Below, in pieces: positions 26,402 through 34,041 of a stretch of DNA of 34,548 bases (its first letter is position 1; each line of letters starts with the position of its first letter). The DNA comes from CAYLJV01 sp964554215 (lineage in GTDB: Archaea > Hadarchaeota > Hadarchaeia > Hadarchaeales > JAGGTB01). A model generated the notes under the pieces. It made no database searches. It saw only the letters and a program-made list of their open reading frames with translations, and was not told where the DNA came from. The position numbers were made by a program, and so were the translations under genes. Location of the stretch: assembly GCA_964554215.1 (NCBI GenBank), contig CAZKND010000005.1:1-34548 (forward strand), in the 5' to 3' direction.

Positions 26402-26977
26402 GTGAACACTATTTTCAAATTCATTGCTCCTTTCTATGATAAAATGATGGAAATCGGTGGGTTAGAAGATAAAGAAAAAATCGCTTCCGAAATAGAGCCA
26501 AGGGATAGAGTACTTGACCTCGGAGGTGGAACGGGACGGATAGCTAAGTTCATTAAAGAACTTCAAAGTGAAAATGAAACATATTTACTGGATTGTAACA
26601 GAAGTATGCTAAAAAAAGCAGAAGAAAAAGAACTCAAAAACCTTGTCCAAGGATATTCTTCCAATATGCCCTTTTCCAACGACTTTTTCGACGCGATATT
26701 ATGTGTAGATGCTTTACATCATTTTGAAAAAACAGAAGAAAGCCTATCAGAGATGAACAGAGTGTTAAAGCCCGGAGGCAAACTTATCGTATCAGATTTT
26801 AACTCTGAATCTACACCTATGAAAGTTTTAGAGGCTCTCGAAATCCTAGGAGACAGATCTGTATCTTATCTGTCAAATAAAGAGTTAAAGAGGATGCTTG
26901 AAGAAAAAGGGTTCAAAATAGACCATGAAGATGAAAACTTATTCGGATATTTCTTGACTGCTATTAAAACAAATTAG
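26402..26977 (+). CDS. Class I SAM-dependent methyltransferase (191 aa)
   Basis: The SAM loop is VLDLGGGTGR (37-46), followed by an acidic strand end (LLDCN), DAILCVDALHHF and VLKPGGKLIVSDF, as in UbiE/menaquinone-type methyltransferases. The start is GTG at 26402; the next in-frame ATG codons are too far inside the fold. It is divergent from arsR-arsM and appears to share their palindromic promoter, so it may be arsenic-induced. Its substrate is unknown and the ArsM cysteines are absent. Confidence 0.88.
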   Translation: MNTIFKFIAPFYDKMMEIGGLEDKEKIASEIEPRDRVLDLGGGTGRIAKFIKELQSENETYLLDCNRSMLKKAEEKELKNLVQGYSSNMPFSNDFFDAILCVDALHHFEKTEESLSEMNRVLKPGGKLIVSDFNSESTPMKVLEALEILGDRSVSYLSNKELKRMLEEKGFKIDHEDENLFGYFLTAIKTN

Positions 26978-27090
26978 AAAAGAACTGATAAAACTCAGTT
27001 TAAACACTCCAATATCAGAAAGCGACTCTAGAAAAATTTAACGAACTTTAACCAAAAATAGATAAACTAAAACCACTTACTCTCTATTAC

Positions 27091-28362
27091 ATGGAATCTG
27101 AACTAACTTACTCTTTAATTGAAGGTGGGGAGGAAATAGAAAGCGGGAAAGGAAAAGCTTTCGTCAAAAAGGACGAAATAAAAATAAAACCTCAAAGGAA
27201 CCCCTTCTCAATATCCTTCAAAGAAATATTAGAAGTATCTGATGAAGATTATAAAATAAGTATTAGACTAGCTTCCGGAAAAGAGTTAAATCTGTCTAAG
27301 CTCGGTCATGAATTTGATCTTTTCTTAAAACGGATTAGAAAAAACTGGAATAAGGTTGTCCTCAAGAGATTGTTGATGGGCGAATCCCTGAAACATTCTG
27401 GGCCTTCAGCAGATCTTGTGTACGAGAATGAAAAAACGGACGAGAACATTGAAACTGAAGCTGAGATTCAATTGTATGAAACAGGTTTGGTACTGTTAAT
27501 GAAGGAGCATGTCCCCAAAAGAATCCCTTATGGCGACATAACAAAGATTGATGAGGAAGACTTTGGGTTATCAATCAGAACTGGTGTAGGTGAAAGCGTT
27601 ACTTTATCTAAGATGGGCTATGAATTTGATTCTTTCAAAGAAGAGTTGTTCGGTGTTTTGAATAGTCTTGAAGACGAGGTGCAGGAAATTATTGAAGGTC
27701 TAGCTCCGAGTTTGTCCTCTCTGGATTTGAGGGAGGCTTCCAGCCTTCTGAAAGATGGCAAAGCTGTGGAGAAAAGTGATATAGAAGAGGTCTCACCTAA
27801 TCTTTGGAATGGTTTAGTAGAGGGTTTGGGCGATTTTGAAGATGATTTGAATTTTCTTTTGTCTTTGGGTGACGGTGCTGGTGCTTGGGTTGGTCTGAAG
27901 AAGGGGTTGATGGGAGGTTTGACTGAGGATTATATTTGGTTTTTGGTACCAATCTACAGTGTTGATGAGGATTCAATTGGTAATGTCCTAGCTATGGAAG
28001 CTTGTCCTTTGGGAGAAGACAATGGTATGGCTACTTACCTGTTCCAAATTTTTAATCAAGAGAAGTATGAGAGCTTTGAAGACCTTAACGAAATGAAATC
28101 GGAAATTGAGGACTTTATCAGAGAAGTGAATAGATGTATGCTGGACATCAATTTCAGAAGGGAACCAATTTACCTGAATGAAGAAAAGCTGGAAGAACCA
28201 CAATATTCCCAGTACAAATTCGCCATTAAACACATTCCTTCACTGGAACTACTCAGAGATCAATTCCTAGGAAGGGTCATCCACAGTAAGAAATGGGGAA
28301 AGAATCTGCTTAAACTCCTTGAATCAAAAGATCTAGCCGGGAAAAATGAGGTGGAAAAATGA
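27091..28362 (+). CDS. Uncharacterised protein with two PH-like repeats (423 aa)
   Basis: The N-terminal half holds two related units: about 41-83 (ISFKEILEVSDEDYKISIRL, then LSKLGHEFD) and about 144-186 (IPYGDITKIDEEDFGLSIRT, then LSKMGYEFD). This beta-rich pattern resembles PH-like domains. The C-terminal half (about 190-423) has ALPHA/BETA character with WVGLKKGLMGG and DYIWFLVPIY and is not recognised. There are no membrane spans and no catalytic motif. Around 27650-27950 codon use shifts to more G- and T-ending codons than its neighbours, perhaps a different origin for this part. It is the first gene of a run with two zinc-ribbon proteins; its TGA overlaps the ATG of a 39-codon ORF. Confidence 0.75.
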   Translation: MESELTYSLIEGGEEIESGKGKAFVKKDEIKIKPQRNPFSISFKEILEVSDEDYKISIRLASGKELNLSKLGHEFDLFLKRIRKNWNKVVLKRLLMGESLKHSGPSADLVYENEKTDENIETEAEIQLYETGLVLLMKEHVPKRIPYGDITKIDEEDFGLSIRTGVGESVTLSKMGYEFDSFKEELFGVLNSLEDEVQEIIEGLAPSLSSLDLREASSLLKDGKAVEKSDIEEVSPNLWNGLVEGLGDFEDDLNFLLSLGDGAGAWVGLKKGLMGGLTEDYIWFLVPIYSVDEDSIGNVLAMEACPLGEDNGMATYLFQIFNQEKYESFEDLNEMKSEIEDFIREVNRCMLDINFRREPIYLNEEKLEEPQYSQYKFAIKHIPSLELLRDQFLGRVIHSKKWGKNLLKLLESKDLAGKNEVEK

Positions 28363-28478
28363 AACTTTTATCTACAGCAAAAGGCACAGATGCAAATTGC
28401 CAAGATTTTCCTAAGTCTGTTTTTGATGATTTATCTAGCTTTAAGATAAATCTGAAGGAGGGGAAGAATGCCAGGTGA
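28359..28478 (+). CDS. Possible 39-residue coupled ORF
   Basis: The ATG at 28359 overlaps the previous stop (ATGA), and the TGA at 28476-28478 lies inside the start of the next gene (28468). Overlaps at both ends are typical of coupled translation. The product begins MKLLSTAKGTDANCQDFPKS and has no known motif. It could simply bridge ribosomes to the next gene or be chance. Confidence 0.3.
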   Translation: MKLLSTAKGTDANCQDFPKSVFDDLSSFKINLKEGKNAR

Positions 28479-28875
28479 TAAGAAGCCGTGTAAGTACTGT
28501 GGTGAGTTGATTCCGCCAGAGTCAAATGTCTGCCCGTTTTGCGAGAAGGTGAATCCTTTGGAACCATTCAGATGCCCGAAGTGTCGAAACCCTATCGAAG
28601 AGGGCTGGAAAAAATGCAATTACTGCGGCCTTTCATTAGAAATCACTTGTCCGTTCTGCGGAGAAGATACGTTCCTAGGCGATTATTGTGAGGCTTGCGG
28701 AGAAAGGCTAATGATCGAATGTCCACATTGTGAAACGGAACAAGCGCCTATTAGCAAAGAGTGCACGGAATGCGAAGAAAAGCTAATGATCGAATGTCCA
28801 CATTGTGAAACGGAACAAGCGCCTATTGGTGAAGAATGCACGGAATGCGGAGAAAATCTTTTTGAAGAGGATTAA
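28468..28875 (+). CDS. Multi-zinc-ribbon protein with duplicated unit (135 aa)
   Basis: The protein is made of ten CxxC knuckles (C8/C11, C22/C25, C36/C39, C50/C53, C61/C64, C74/C77, C85/C88, C99/C102, C110/C113, C124/C127), enough for about five structural zinc sites. AAGGAGGGG is a strong ribosome binding site. Residues 81-105 and 106-130 are a near-exact repeat. Such proteins usually bind nucleic acid or serve as protein-protein adaptors. Its neighbours suggest an adaptor of the same unknown system. Confidence 0.85.
   Translation: MPGDKKPCKYCGELIPPESNVCPFCEKVNPLEPFRCPKCRNPIEEGWKKCNYCGLSLEITCPFCGEDTFLGDYCEACGERLMIECPHCETEQAPISKECTECEEKLMIECPHCETEQAPIGEECTECGENLFEED
28708..28857 (+). repeat. 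Tandem 75-bp duplication inside the zinc-ribbon gene
   Basis: Copy 1 is 28708-28782 and copy 2 is 28783-28857. The first 45 bases are identical and only a few differences follow. The unit is 25 codons and holds one complete zinc ribbon (LMIECPHCETEQAPI...ECTEC). Identity at the DNA level, including synonymous positions, shows a recent event. Confidence 0.9.
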
Positions 28876-28957
28876 ATCCTTTCTTAATCTTCAAAAGATT
28901 CGGATAGATATAAATAAACAGAATGAGATAATTTAATTAAGGCCAATAGAGGATTTT

Positions 28958-29632
28958 ATGTCTGAAGAAAAATTAATCCCATTTACTGATAATTTTAAGG
29001 ATAATAGTTCCGAAGCAGGTTTTCAATTCACTTTTTTCTGCGACAACTGTCAGGAAGGCTATAAAACCAAATTTGTAGAGTCTGAAACCAGTAAAAAAGG
29101 AGGAATAATCGACGGACTGGGAGATATAGCATCTACAGCAGGGATACTCACAGGGAACTATCACGTAGGGTACGGAATCGACAGAGGTACTGATGCGCTG
29201 AGCGATAAATATAGTGAGATGTCTCCAAAATGGAGAAAAGAGCATCAAAAAGAATTCAAAAAAGCTCAGAACGAAACGAAAGATCGCTTCAACAGATGCC
29301 CAAAATGCACGCAGTGGGTTTGTGATAACTGTTGGAACGAAGATGCCGGACTATGCATAGAATGTGCACCTAGAGAGGGAGTAGAAGTGGCATCCGCTAA
29401 AGCCGACAAGATGGTTGAAGATATCGAAGACCAGATTGCTCAAACTCAAGTTTACAACGGAGATGCAGAAGAAGAGAAAGAAACAAGTTGTCCAAAGTGC
29501 GGAAAACCCGCCGGAAAGGGAAAGTTCTGTACGAACTGTGGAGCTGCTCTAGACAAGACGGAATGCCCTAAATGTGGAGCGGAGAACGAAGTGGATGCTT
29601 CCTTTTGCGCAGAATGTGGAACTCAGCTTTAG
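28958..29632 (+). CDS. Zinc-ribbon protein with central glycine-rich domain (224 aa)
   Basis: An N-terminal beta segment with FCDNC (C28/C31) is followed by a Gly/Ala-rich stretch (GGIIDGLGDIASTAGILTG, about 48-66) and a helical part. A treble-type cluster follows (C114/C117, C122/C125, C133/C136), then an acidic linker and two C-terminal zinc ribbons (C178/C181/C191/C194 and C203/C206/C217/C220). The glycine-rich part may contact membrane or another subunit. The family occurs in bacteria and archaea, but I know no firm function. It follows the first zinc-ribbon gene after 82 bases and may have its own promoter. Confidence 0.85.
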   Translation: MSEEKLIPFTDNFKDNSSEAGFQFTFFCDNCQEGYKTKFVESETSKKGGIIDGLGDIASTAGILTGNYHVGYGIDRGTDALSDKYSEMSPKWRKEHQKEFKKAQNETKDRFNRCPKCTQWVCDNCWNEDAGLCIECAPREGVEVASAKADKMVEDIEDQIAQTQVYNGDAEEEKETSCPKCGKPAGKGKFCTNCGAALDKTECPKCGAENEVDASFCAECGTQL

Positions 29633-29663
29633 AAATGAATTCCAGTAAAACATCCAGAACTTC

Positions 29664-29691
29664 ATTTTTTGTTACACCTGTACACAACAAA
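29664..29691. promoter_or_regulatory. Imperfect inverted repeat sharing a half-site with the ECF operator
   Basis: TTTGTT (29668-29673) and AACAAA (29686-29691) are inverted around 12 bases. The segment 29664-29678 is the exact reverse complement of 13872-13886 (GGTGTAACAAAAAAT). It lies between the zinc-ribbon gene and the Lon-like protease. The spacer differs from the ECF site (12 versus 8 bases). Confidence 0.35.
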
Positions 29692-29820
29692 TAGAAAAAA
29701 TACTGAATTTTAATATCAGTATCTACACTTCCAAAAACCCAATGCGAACAATAAATAGAAAAAACGACAAAAGGATGAACAGTTCTTGGGGGGAAAATAA
29801 AATGTTAGAGAGGGGGATTA

Positions 29821-30576
29821 TTGAATAAAAAAATTATCGCAGCATCTACTGTATTTCTCTTAATCGGACTAGGGGTGGGGTATTGTGCTGTTGACTTTAA
29901 ATATAAATCCAAAATTGATCAGCTAGAATCTGAGGCCTTTGAGAAAGAAGTGTTCAGTAGAGTTAGTGAAAATATAGTGGAGAAAACTACAAATATAGTT
30001 GCAGTTAATAAAACCGGTGAAGGAATTTTAGCTACTTTAACAGTCGACCTCACTCCAGGGAACGGAGAAATATTTGTCAAATCCGGACCTATAATTGGGT
30101 TTGATTTCCAAGACGCTCAGATAGATGCTGTAAGAGCAGCAGCAAATTTCACAAATCTGCCTATGAATGAGAAGGAAAAGGGATTTCCAAATCTTCACAC
30201 CCATTTCAAGATATCAGGTGAAACTGACAAAGAAGTCGAAATTTCCAGAGTTGATGGACCGAGTGCCGGATCAGCCGCCGCTATCGCAACCATAGCAGCC
30301 TTGCGCAACGATAACATTCGAAAAGACGTAGTTATCACCGGAACTATCTCACCCGATGGTTCTATAGGACTGGTAGGAGGAGTTAAGGAAAAAGCTAAAG
30401 CTGCAGAAGCCGCAGATATGGAATTGTTTCTTGTCCCGGAAGGACCAACTGTCTATGTGGATAATGAGTGGAAACCGATATCGTATTTGGAATCCTACGC
30501 ATCCGATCAAGGTTGGGATATGGAGATAAAAAAAGTATCAAACCTCGAAGAAGCTTCGAAATATTTTTACAAATAA
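29821..30576 (+). CDS. Membrane-anchored Lon-like S16 protease domain protein (251 aa)
   Basis: One N-terminal helix (about 5-24) anchors the protein; a coiled linker and an S16 Lon-type protease domain follow. The catalytic Ser is S148 in DGPSAG. The catalytic Lys is K191 in GGVKEK, 43 residues later, as in Lon. There is no AAA domain, so it cannot unfold substrates itself. The start is TTG after GAGGGGGATTA, the same arrangement that precedes the ATG of MscS. An ATG at 29802, after another G-run, opens only an eight-codon ORF, MLERGIIE, that overlaps this start. With one G fewer it would fuse in frame, so a homopolymer error is possible. Confidence 0.9.
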   Translation: MNKKIIAASTVFLLIGLGVGYCAVDFKYKSKIDQLESEAFEKEVFSRVSENIVEKTTNIVAVNKTGEGILATLTVDLTPGNGEIFVKSGPIIGFDFQDAQIDAVRAAANFTNLPMNEKEKGFPNLHTHFKISGETDKEVEISRVDGPSAGSAAAIATIAALRNDNIRKDVVITGTISPDGSIGLVGGVKEKAKAAEAADMELFLVPEGPTVYVDNEWKPISYLESYASDQGWDMEIKKVSNLEEASKYFYK

Positions 30577-30675
30577 CCCTATTTATGAGATTCTTCGAAA
30601 AATCCAATTAGAAATTAAAACAGTTTGGACAGCACTACCCGTAAATGATTATTTCAAGCTCTGCCCATACATCTG

Positions 30676-30690
30676 GAGAATTCGATTCTC
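30676..30690. terminator. Small hairpin between convergent genes
   Basis: GAGAAT-TCG-ATTCTC is a perfect six-base stem with a three-base loop, placed just after the stop of the DUF4382 gene (30696) and between convergent genes. It may mark transcript 3' ends. No long T-run follows, so support is weak. Confidence 0.3.
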
Positions 30691-30695
30691 GAAGA

Positions 30696-31256
30696 TTATT
30701 CGGAGATTACTTGTATTGTCGGTCTCATGATAGGACCTCCCTGAGGCTGTAAGTTTACGGACTCTTCTGCATCGAAATCAAGAGTAAGAGTCGTAGTTGT
30801 ATTTTCCTCAATATCGAAACTTCTGACTAACTTTACAGACCCTGAAGGTATTCTAAGATCCTCTTCCACTCCATCTACTACCACAGAAGCATCTTCAACC
30901 TCTAACCTGATCTGAGTGTATTTGCCGGTCTCGAGTTCTGAAGATCCTAGGAAAGCAGTCACATTTTCGAGAGCTATAAGATCGTACGTACTTGAATTGT
31001 CGACCACAGTGCTCCATCCATCAGAAGGCATGTCGTTTTCCGAAATGTTTTCATTTTCGCTGATATCTTCGTTCACGGCTTTGTGGACTCTAACATCCGA
31101 AATAGTCACAAACACATTATCCACATTATCCGGAGCATCGGTAAGATGCATCTCTAGCACTCCAGTATCTGCTTCCGAGGTTCCAGTCATTGCCAGATAT
31201 CCTCCGACACCTGCTAAAACAATTACAACTAGCAAGGCCACATATATATTTTTCAT
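30696..31256 (-). CDS. DUF4382-type exported protein (186 aa)
   Basis: A signal peptide or anchor (about 1-23; IYVALLVVIVLAGVGGYLAM) is followed by GVLEMHLTDAPDNVDNVFVT, the hallmark start of DUF4382, with ISDVRVHK next. The protein is rich in Asp and Glu and has an Asn/Thr/Ser-rich insertion with several N-x-S/T sites that could be glycosylated outside the cell. The fold is probably an immunoglobulin-like beta sandwich on the surface. The function is unknown. The ribosome binding site is GGGGGATA. Confidence 0.88.
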   Translation of the reverse strand: MKNIYVALLVVIVLAGVGGYLAMTGTSEADTGVLEMHLTDAPDNVDNVFVTISDVRVHKAVNEDISENENISENDMPSDGWSTVVDNSSTYDLIALENVTAFLGSSELETGKYTQIRLEVEDASVVVDGVEEDLRIPSGSVKLVRSFDIEENTTTTLTLDFDAEESVNLQPQGGPIMRPTIQVISE

Positions 31257-31357
31257 ATCAATATCCCCCAGTTAGATAACGGACCTCTCTTTGTTAAATC
31301 CCCATGAACCGGCTAATAGGGGCTTAAAATCCAATTTGCGAAAATTTATGACCGGAA

Positions 31358-33427
31358 TCAATCAAAAGATTCGTAAAATATCTCCTTAGACAGGGGTAAA
31401 TCCCTTGAAGAACTACCTACTTTGACATTGAACGACCCTGATTCGGCCACAAACTGCTGTTTTTCTACAGAATAAAATTCGAAAGCACTGCTGTCCAACT
31501 GGAACGAAACTTTTTTCTCCTCGCCCGGTTGTACTTCCACTTTTTCAAAAGCTTGAAGTTCTTTCGGAGGTCGGTCTACCGAACATTCCTCGTCTTCAAC
31601 ATATACCTGTAAGACTTCGGAACCGGTTCGGTCGCCTATGTTTTCGACCCTAACTGTGACGGTGAAACTTTCTTCTCCTTCGATTTTTTCCTTATCTATC
31701 TCTATATTCGAAATCTTAAAATCCGTGTATGAAAGTCCGTAACCGAAAGGGAAGAAAGGCTCTAATTCTTTCTCGTCGAAATATCTATACCCTACGTAAA
31801 TCCCTTCCTCGTAGTGAATTTTTAAATCGTCGAGGTCTCCCGGGAACCTACGTTCGCTCTTGTGTGCGGGATGATCCTCCAAATTTTTCGGATAGGTCAT
31901 AGGCAGTTTTCCTGAAGGGGTAACTTCCCCGAACAATATTCTGGCTATGGCTTCTCCTCCTTTCATTCCAGGATACCACATGTTCAAAAGTGCTGGAACA
32001 TCGTCAAACCATTCCGAAACATCGACCGGACTCCCGGCCATCAAAACAACCACCGTATTCGGATTTTTCTCAACCGTGTCGGATATCAATTCATCTTGAT
32101 TCCTAGGAAGTTGATAACTCGTCCTGTCCCTACCCTCGGTATCCCCTTCCCTACTGAAAATGAAGTTCAATGGAAACCTGCCGCCATGATCCAATCCTAC
32201 ACATAAGAACACCACATCGGCCTCCTCAGGTTCATCCACAACTTCGACATCATCGGAAACGTATTCCTTTATCCCTCCCTCAGGTGTGACTTCGAAAGGT
32301 GGAACTACGGCGCTACTGCCCCCGCTCAAAGGCTTCCCGAACTCTTTATCGGAGTTCGGCCCCATGATCGAAATTTTTTCAACTTCATCTGAGTCCAATG
32401 GTAAAAAATCGTCTTCGTTTTTCAGAAGGACTGCACCCTCTTCCGCTATTTTCCTCGTTATCTCTTGATGCTCCGGATTGTCTATGGTTTTTTCAAAATC
32501 AGTTTTTTCCTCATCCAGCAAATCTACCCGTAGAAATGTTCGCAACAAGGGTCGAACTACGCGGTCTATATCTTCTTCACCGATGTTCCCTCGCTCAAGC
32601 TCTTTTTCAATCTTCCCAGATTTGTAAACCCTGCTAACTAAGAAATTTCCCGGCATTTCGAGATTGAGACCTGCTTTTATACACTCAGCCGGGCCGGAGG
32701 TTGGTTGGACGGCACCCCAATCGGAAACTACGTGCCCATCAAATCCTAATTGGCCCCTCAAAACATCTTTCAACAGGTATTTGTTTTCGGAACCGTAAAC
32801 GCCATTTACCCTATTGTAGCAAGACATCACGCTCCAAGGTTCGGACTTCTCAATGACTCTCTTGAAATTTTTAACATAGATCTCGAACAGGGCCCTTTCA
32901 TCGACCTCGGCGCTTATATTCTTCCTCTCTGTCTCCGAATTATTGGCTATATAATGCTTCACGCAGCTAGCTACGTTCTGTGACTGAATGCCTTTCACTA
33001 TTTCTGCACCGATATCCGAGGAGTGGATGGGGTCCTCACTCAAATATTCAAAATTCCTGCCGCAAAGAGGAGAACGGATGATGTTTATCCCCGGGGCCAG
33101 GATTTGGTGCCGGCCGGAAAGTTTGGTCTCCTTAGCCATGGCTTCACCCATTTCATAAGCTAGATCCTCGTTCCAACTCGCGGCGAGGCTTATCGGCGCG
33201 GGGAATCTCGTCCTTTTACCCATATGGCTGGAATGATAAGCTACACCGAGGGGGCCATCGGTCATTCCGAATCTTGGGAGGTCTAATCTTTCGATGGATT
33301 CGGTGGCCCAAAGGTTCTTTCCTCTAAGAAGTTTGATTTTTTCATCCAATTCTAAATGTTTTAGAAGGTCTTCTACGCGGGTTTCTATATCCCGGTCGGG
33401 ATCTAAATATTTGGGATTTTCGTTCAA
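31358..33427 (-). CDS. Cytoplasmic GH3 glycosidase with FnIII-like domain (689 aa)
   Basis: This is a family 3 beta-glycosidase. The nucleophile is D236 in VVSDWGAV, KHY at 157-159 is the substrate Lys-His motif, and GMTDGPLG is the N-terminal substrate loop. The second domain starts near EGAVLLKNEDDFLPL, and a C-terminal FnIII-like domain (about 590-680) completes the standard plan. No signal peptide is seen, so it hydrolyses imported oligosaccharides. The start is TTG 33427, read after a TATA-like TTTATAAGTTAAAT (33451-33464, minus strand), so the mRNA is probably leaderless. It differs from the GH3 at 20730-23174 in domain make-up and location. Base composition is somewhat more GC-rich than the neighbouring genes. 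Confidence 0.93.
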   Translation of the reverse strand: MNENPKYLDPDRDIETRVEDLLKHLELDEKIKLLRGKNLWATESIERLDLPRFGMTDGPLGVAYHSSHMGKRTRFPAPISLAASWNEDLAYEMGEAMAKETKLSGRHQILAPGINIIRSPLCGRNFEYLSEDPIHSSDIGAEIVKGIQSQNVASCVKHYIANNSETERKNISAEVDERALFEIYVKNFKRVIEKSEPWSVMSCYNRVNGVYGSENKYLLKDVLRGQLGFDGHVVSDWGAVQPTSGPAECIKAGLNLEMPGNFLVSRVYKSGKIEKELERGNIGEEDIDRVVRPLLRTFLRVDLLDEEKTDFEKTIDNPEHQEITRKIAEEGAVLLKNEDDFLPLDSDEVEKISIMGPNSDKEFGKPLSGGSSAVVPPFEVTPEGGIKEYVSDDVEVVDEPEEADVVFLCVGLDHGGRFPLNFIFSREGDTEGRDRTSYQLPRNQDELISDTVEKNPNTVVVLMAGSPVDVSEWFDDVPALLNMWYPGMKGGEAIARILFGEVTPSGKLPMTYPKNLEDHPAHKSERRFPGDLDDLKIHYEEGIYVGYRYFDEKELEPFFPFGYGLSYTDFKISNIEIDKEKIEGEESFTVTVRVENIGDRTGSEVLQVYVEDEECSVDRPPKELQAFEKVEVQPGEEKKVSFQLDSSAFEFYSVEKQQFVAESGSFNVKVGSSSRDLPLSKEIFYESFD

Positions 33428-33599
33428 GGTTTCTCTTACAAATTTACATATTTAACTTATAAATTTCCGAGAGAGGGTCTGATTGGTTAGATCTAAGGTT
33501 TATCTCGTTTCTAGACTGTAGTTCTCAACAGTTCCCCAACTTGCCGGATTGGGAAGGTAAAAATGAGATGGAAGAGAAGGTCCAAACAGAGGGTTTGGG

Positions 33600-33998
33600 A
33601 TGGAGGAAGAACTTGTCGAAAAGTTCCTCAAGAAAGACAACGTTTTTGCCGTCGTCGGCGTTTCTAAAGACCCGGAAAAGTATGGGCATGAGGTTTACAA
33701 AGACCTGAAAAAAGGAGGTTACAAGGTGTATCCCGTCAATCCCAATGCAGACGAAGTCCTCTCCGATAAGGTCTACGATTCTTTGGAGGATCTCCCGAAG
33801 AAACCCGATGTGGTGGATGTAGTAGTACCACCGGAAGTCGCCGAGAAGATTGTTAGGCAATGTGATTCTCTCGGGATAGGTCGGGTCTGGCTTCAGCCGG
33901 GTTCGGAGTCTGAAGAGATAATTGAATACTGTGAAGAAAACGGGATAGAAGTGGTCCATGACCGGTGTGTTATGAAAGAAAGAATCAAAATGGAGTAG
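33600..33998 (+). CDS. CoA-binding Rossmann protein (132 aa)
   Basis: VFAVVGVSKDPEKYGHEVYKDL is the CoA-binding loop, followed by YPVNPNADEV, VVDVVVPPEVA and the terminal HDRCVMKE. This is the YccU/PF13380 type, about the expected length. It binds CoA or acyl-CoA in the cytoplasm, but no catalytic role is established for the family. It diverges from the GH3 gene. Confidence 0.93.
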   Translation: MEEELVEKFLKKDNVFAVVGVSKDPEKYGHEVYKDLKKGGYKVYPVNPNADEVLSDKVYDSLEDLPKKPDVVDVVVPPEVAEKIVRQCDSLGIGRVWLQPGSESEEIIEYCEENGIEVVHDRCVMKERIKME

Positions 33999-34041
33999 AA
34001 CTGACGGACTGGGAATAAATAGTCAGACGATAGAACAATAT

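Noticed and set aside
29802..29828. Eight-codon leader peptide before the Lon-like gene
   Set aside because: It is too short to support and may only reflect the G-run. It is noted under the Lon-like gene instead of as a gene.
33525..33959. 144-codon ORF on the minus strand
   Set aside because: It lies opposite the CoA-binding gene, which has clear family motifs. The antisense product has no recognisable pattern.
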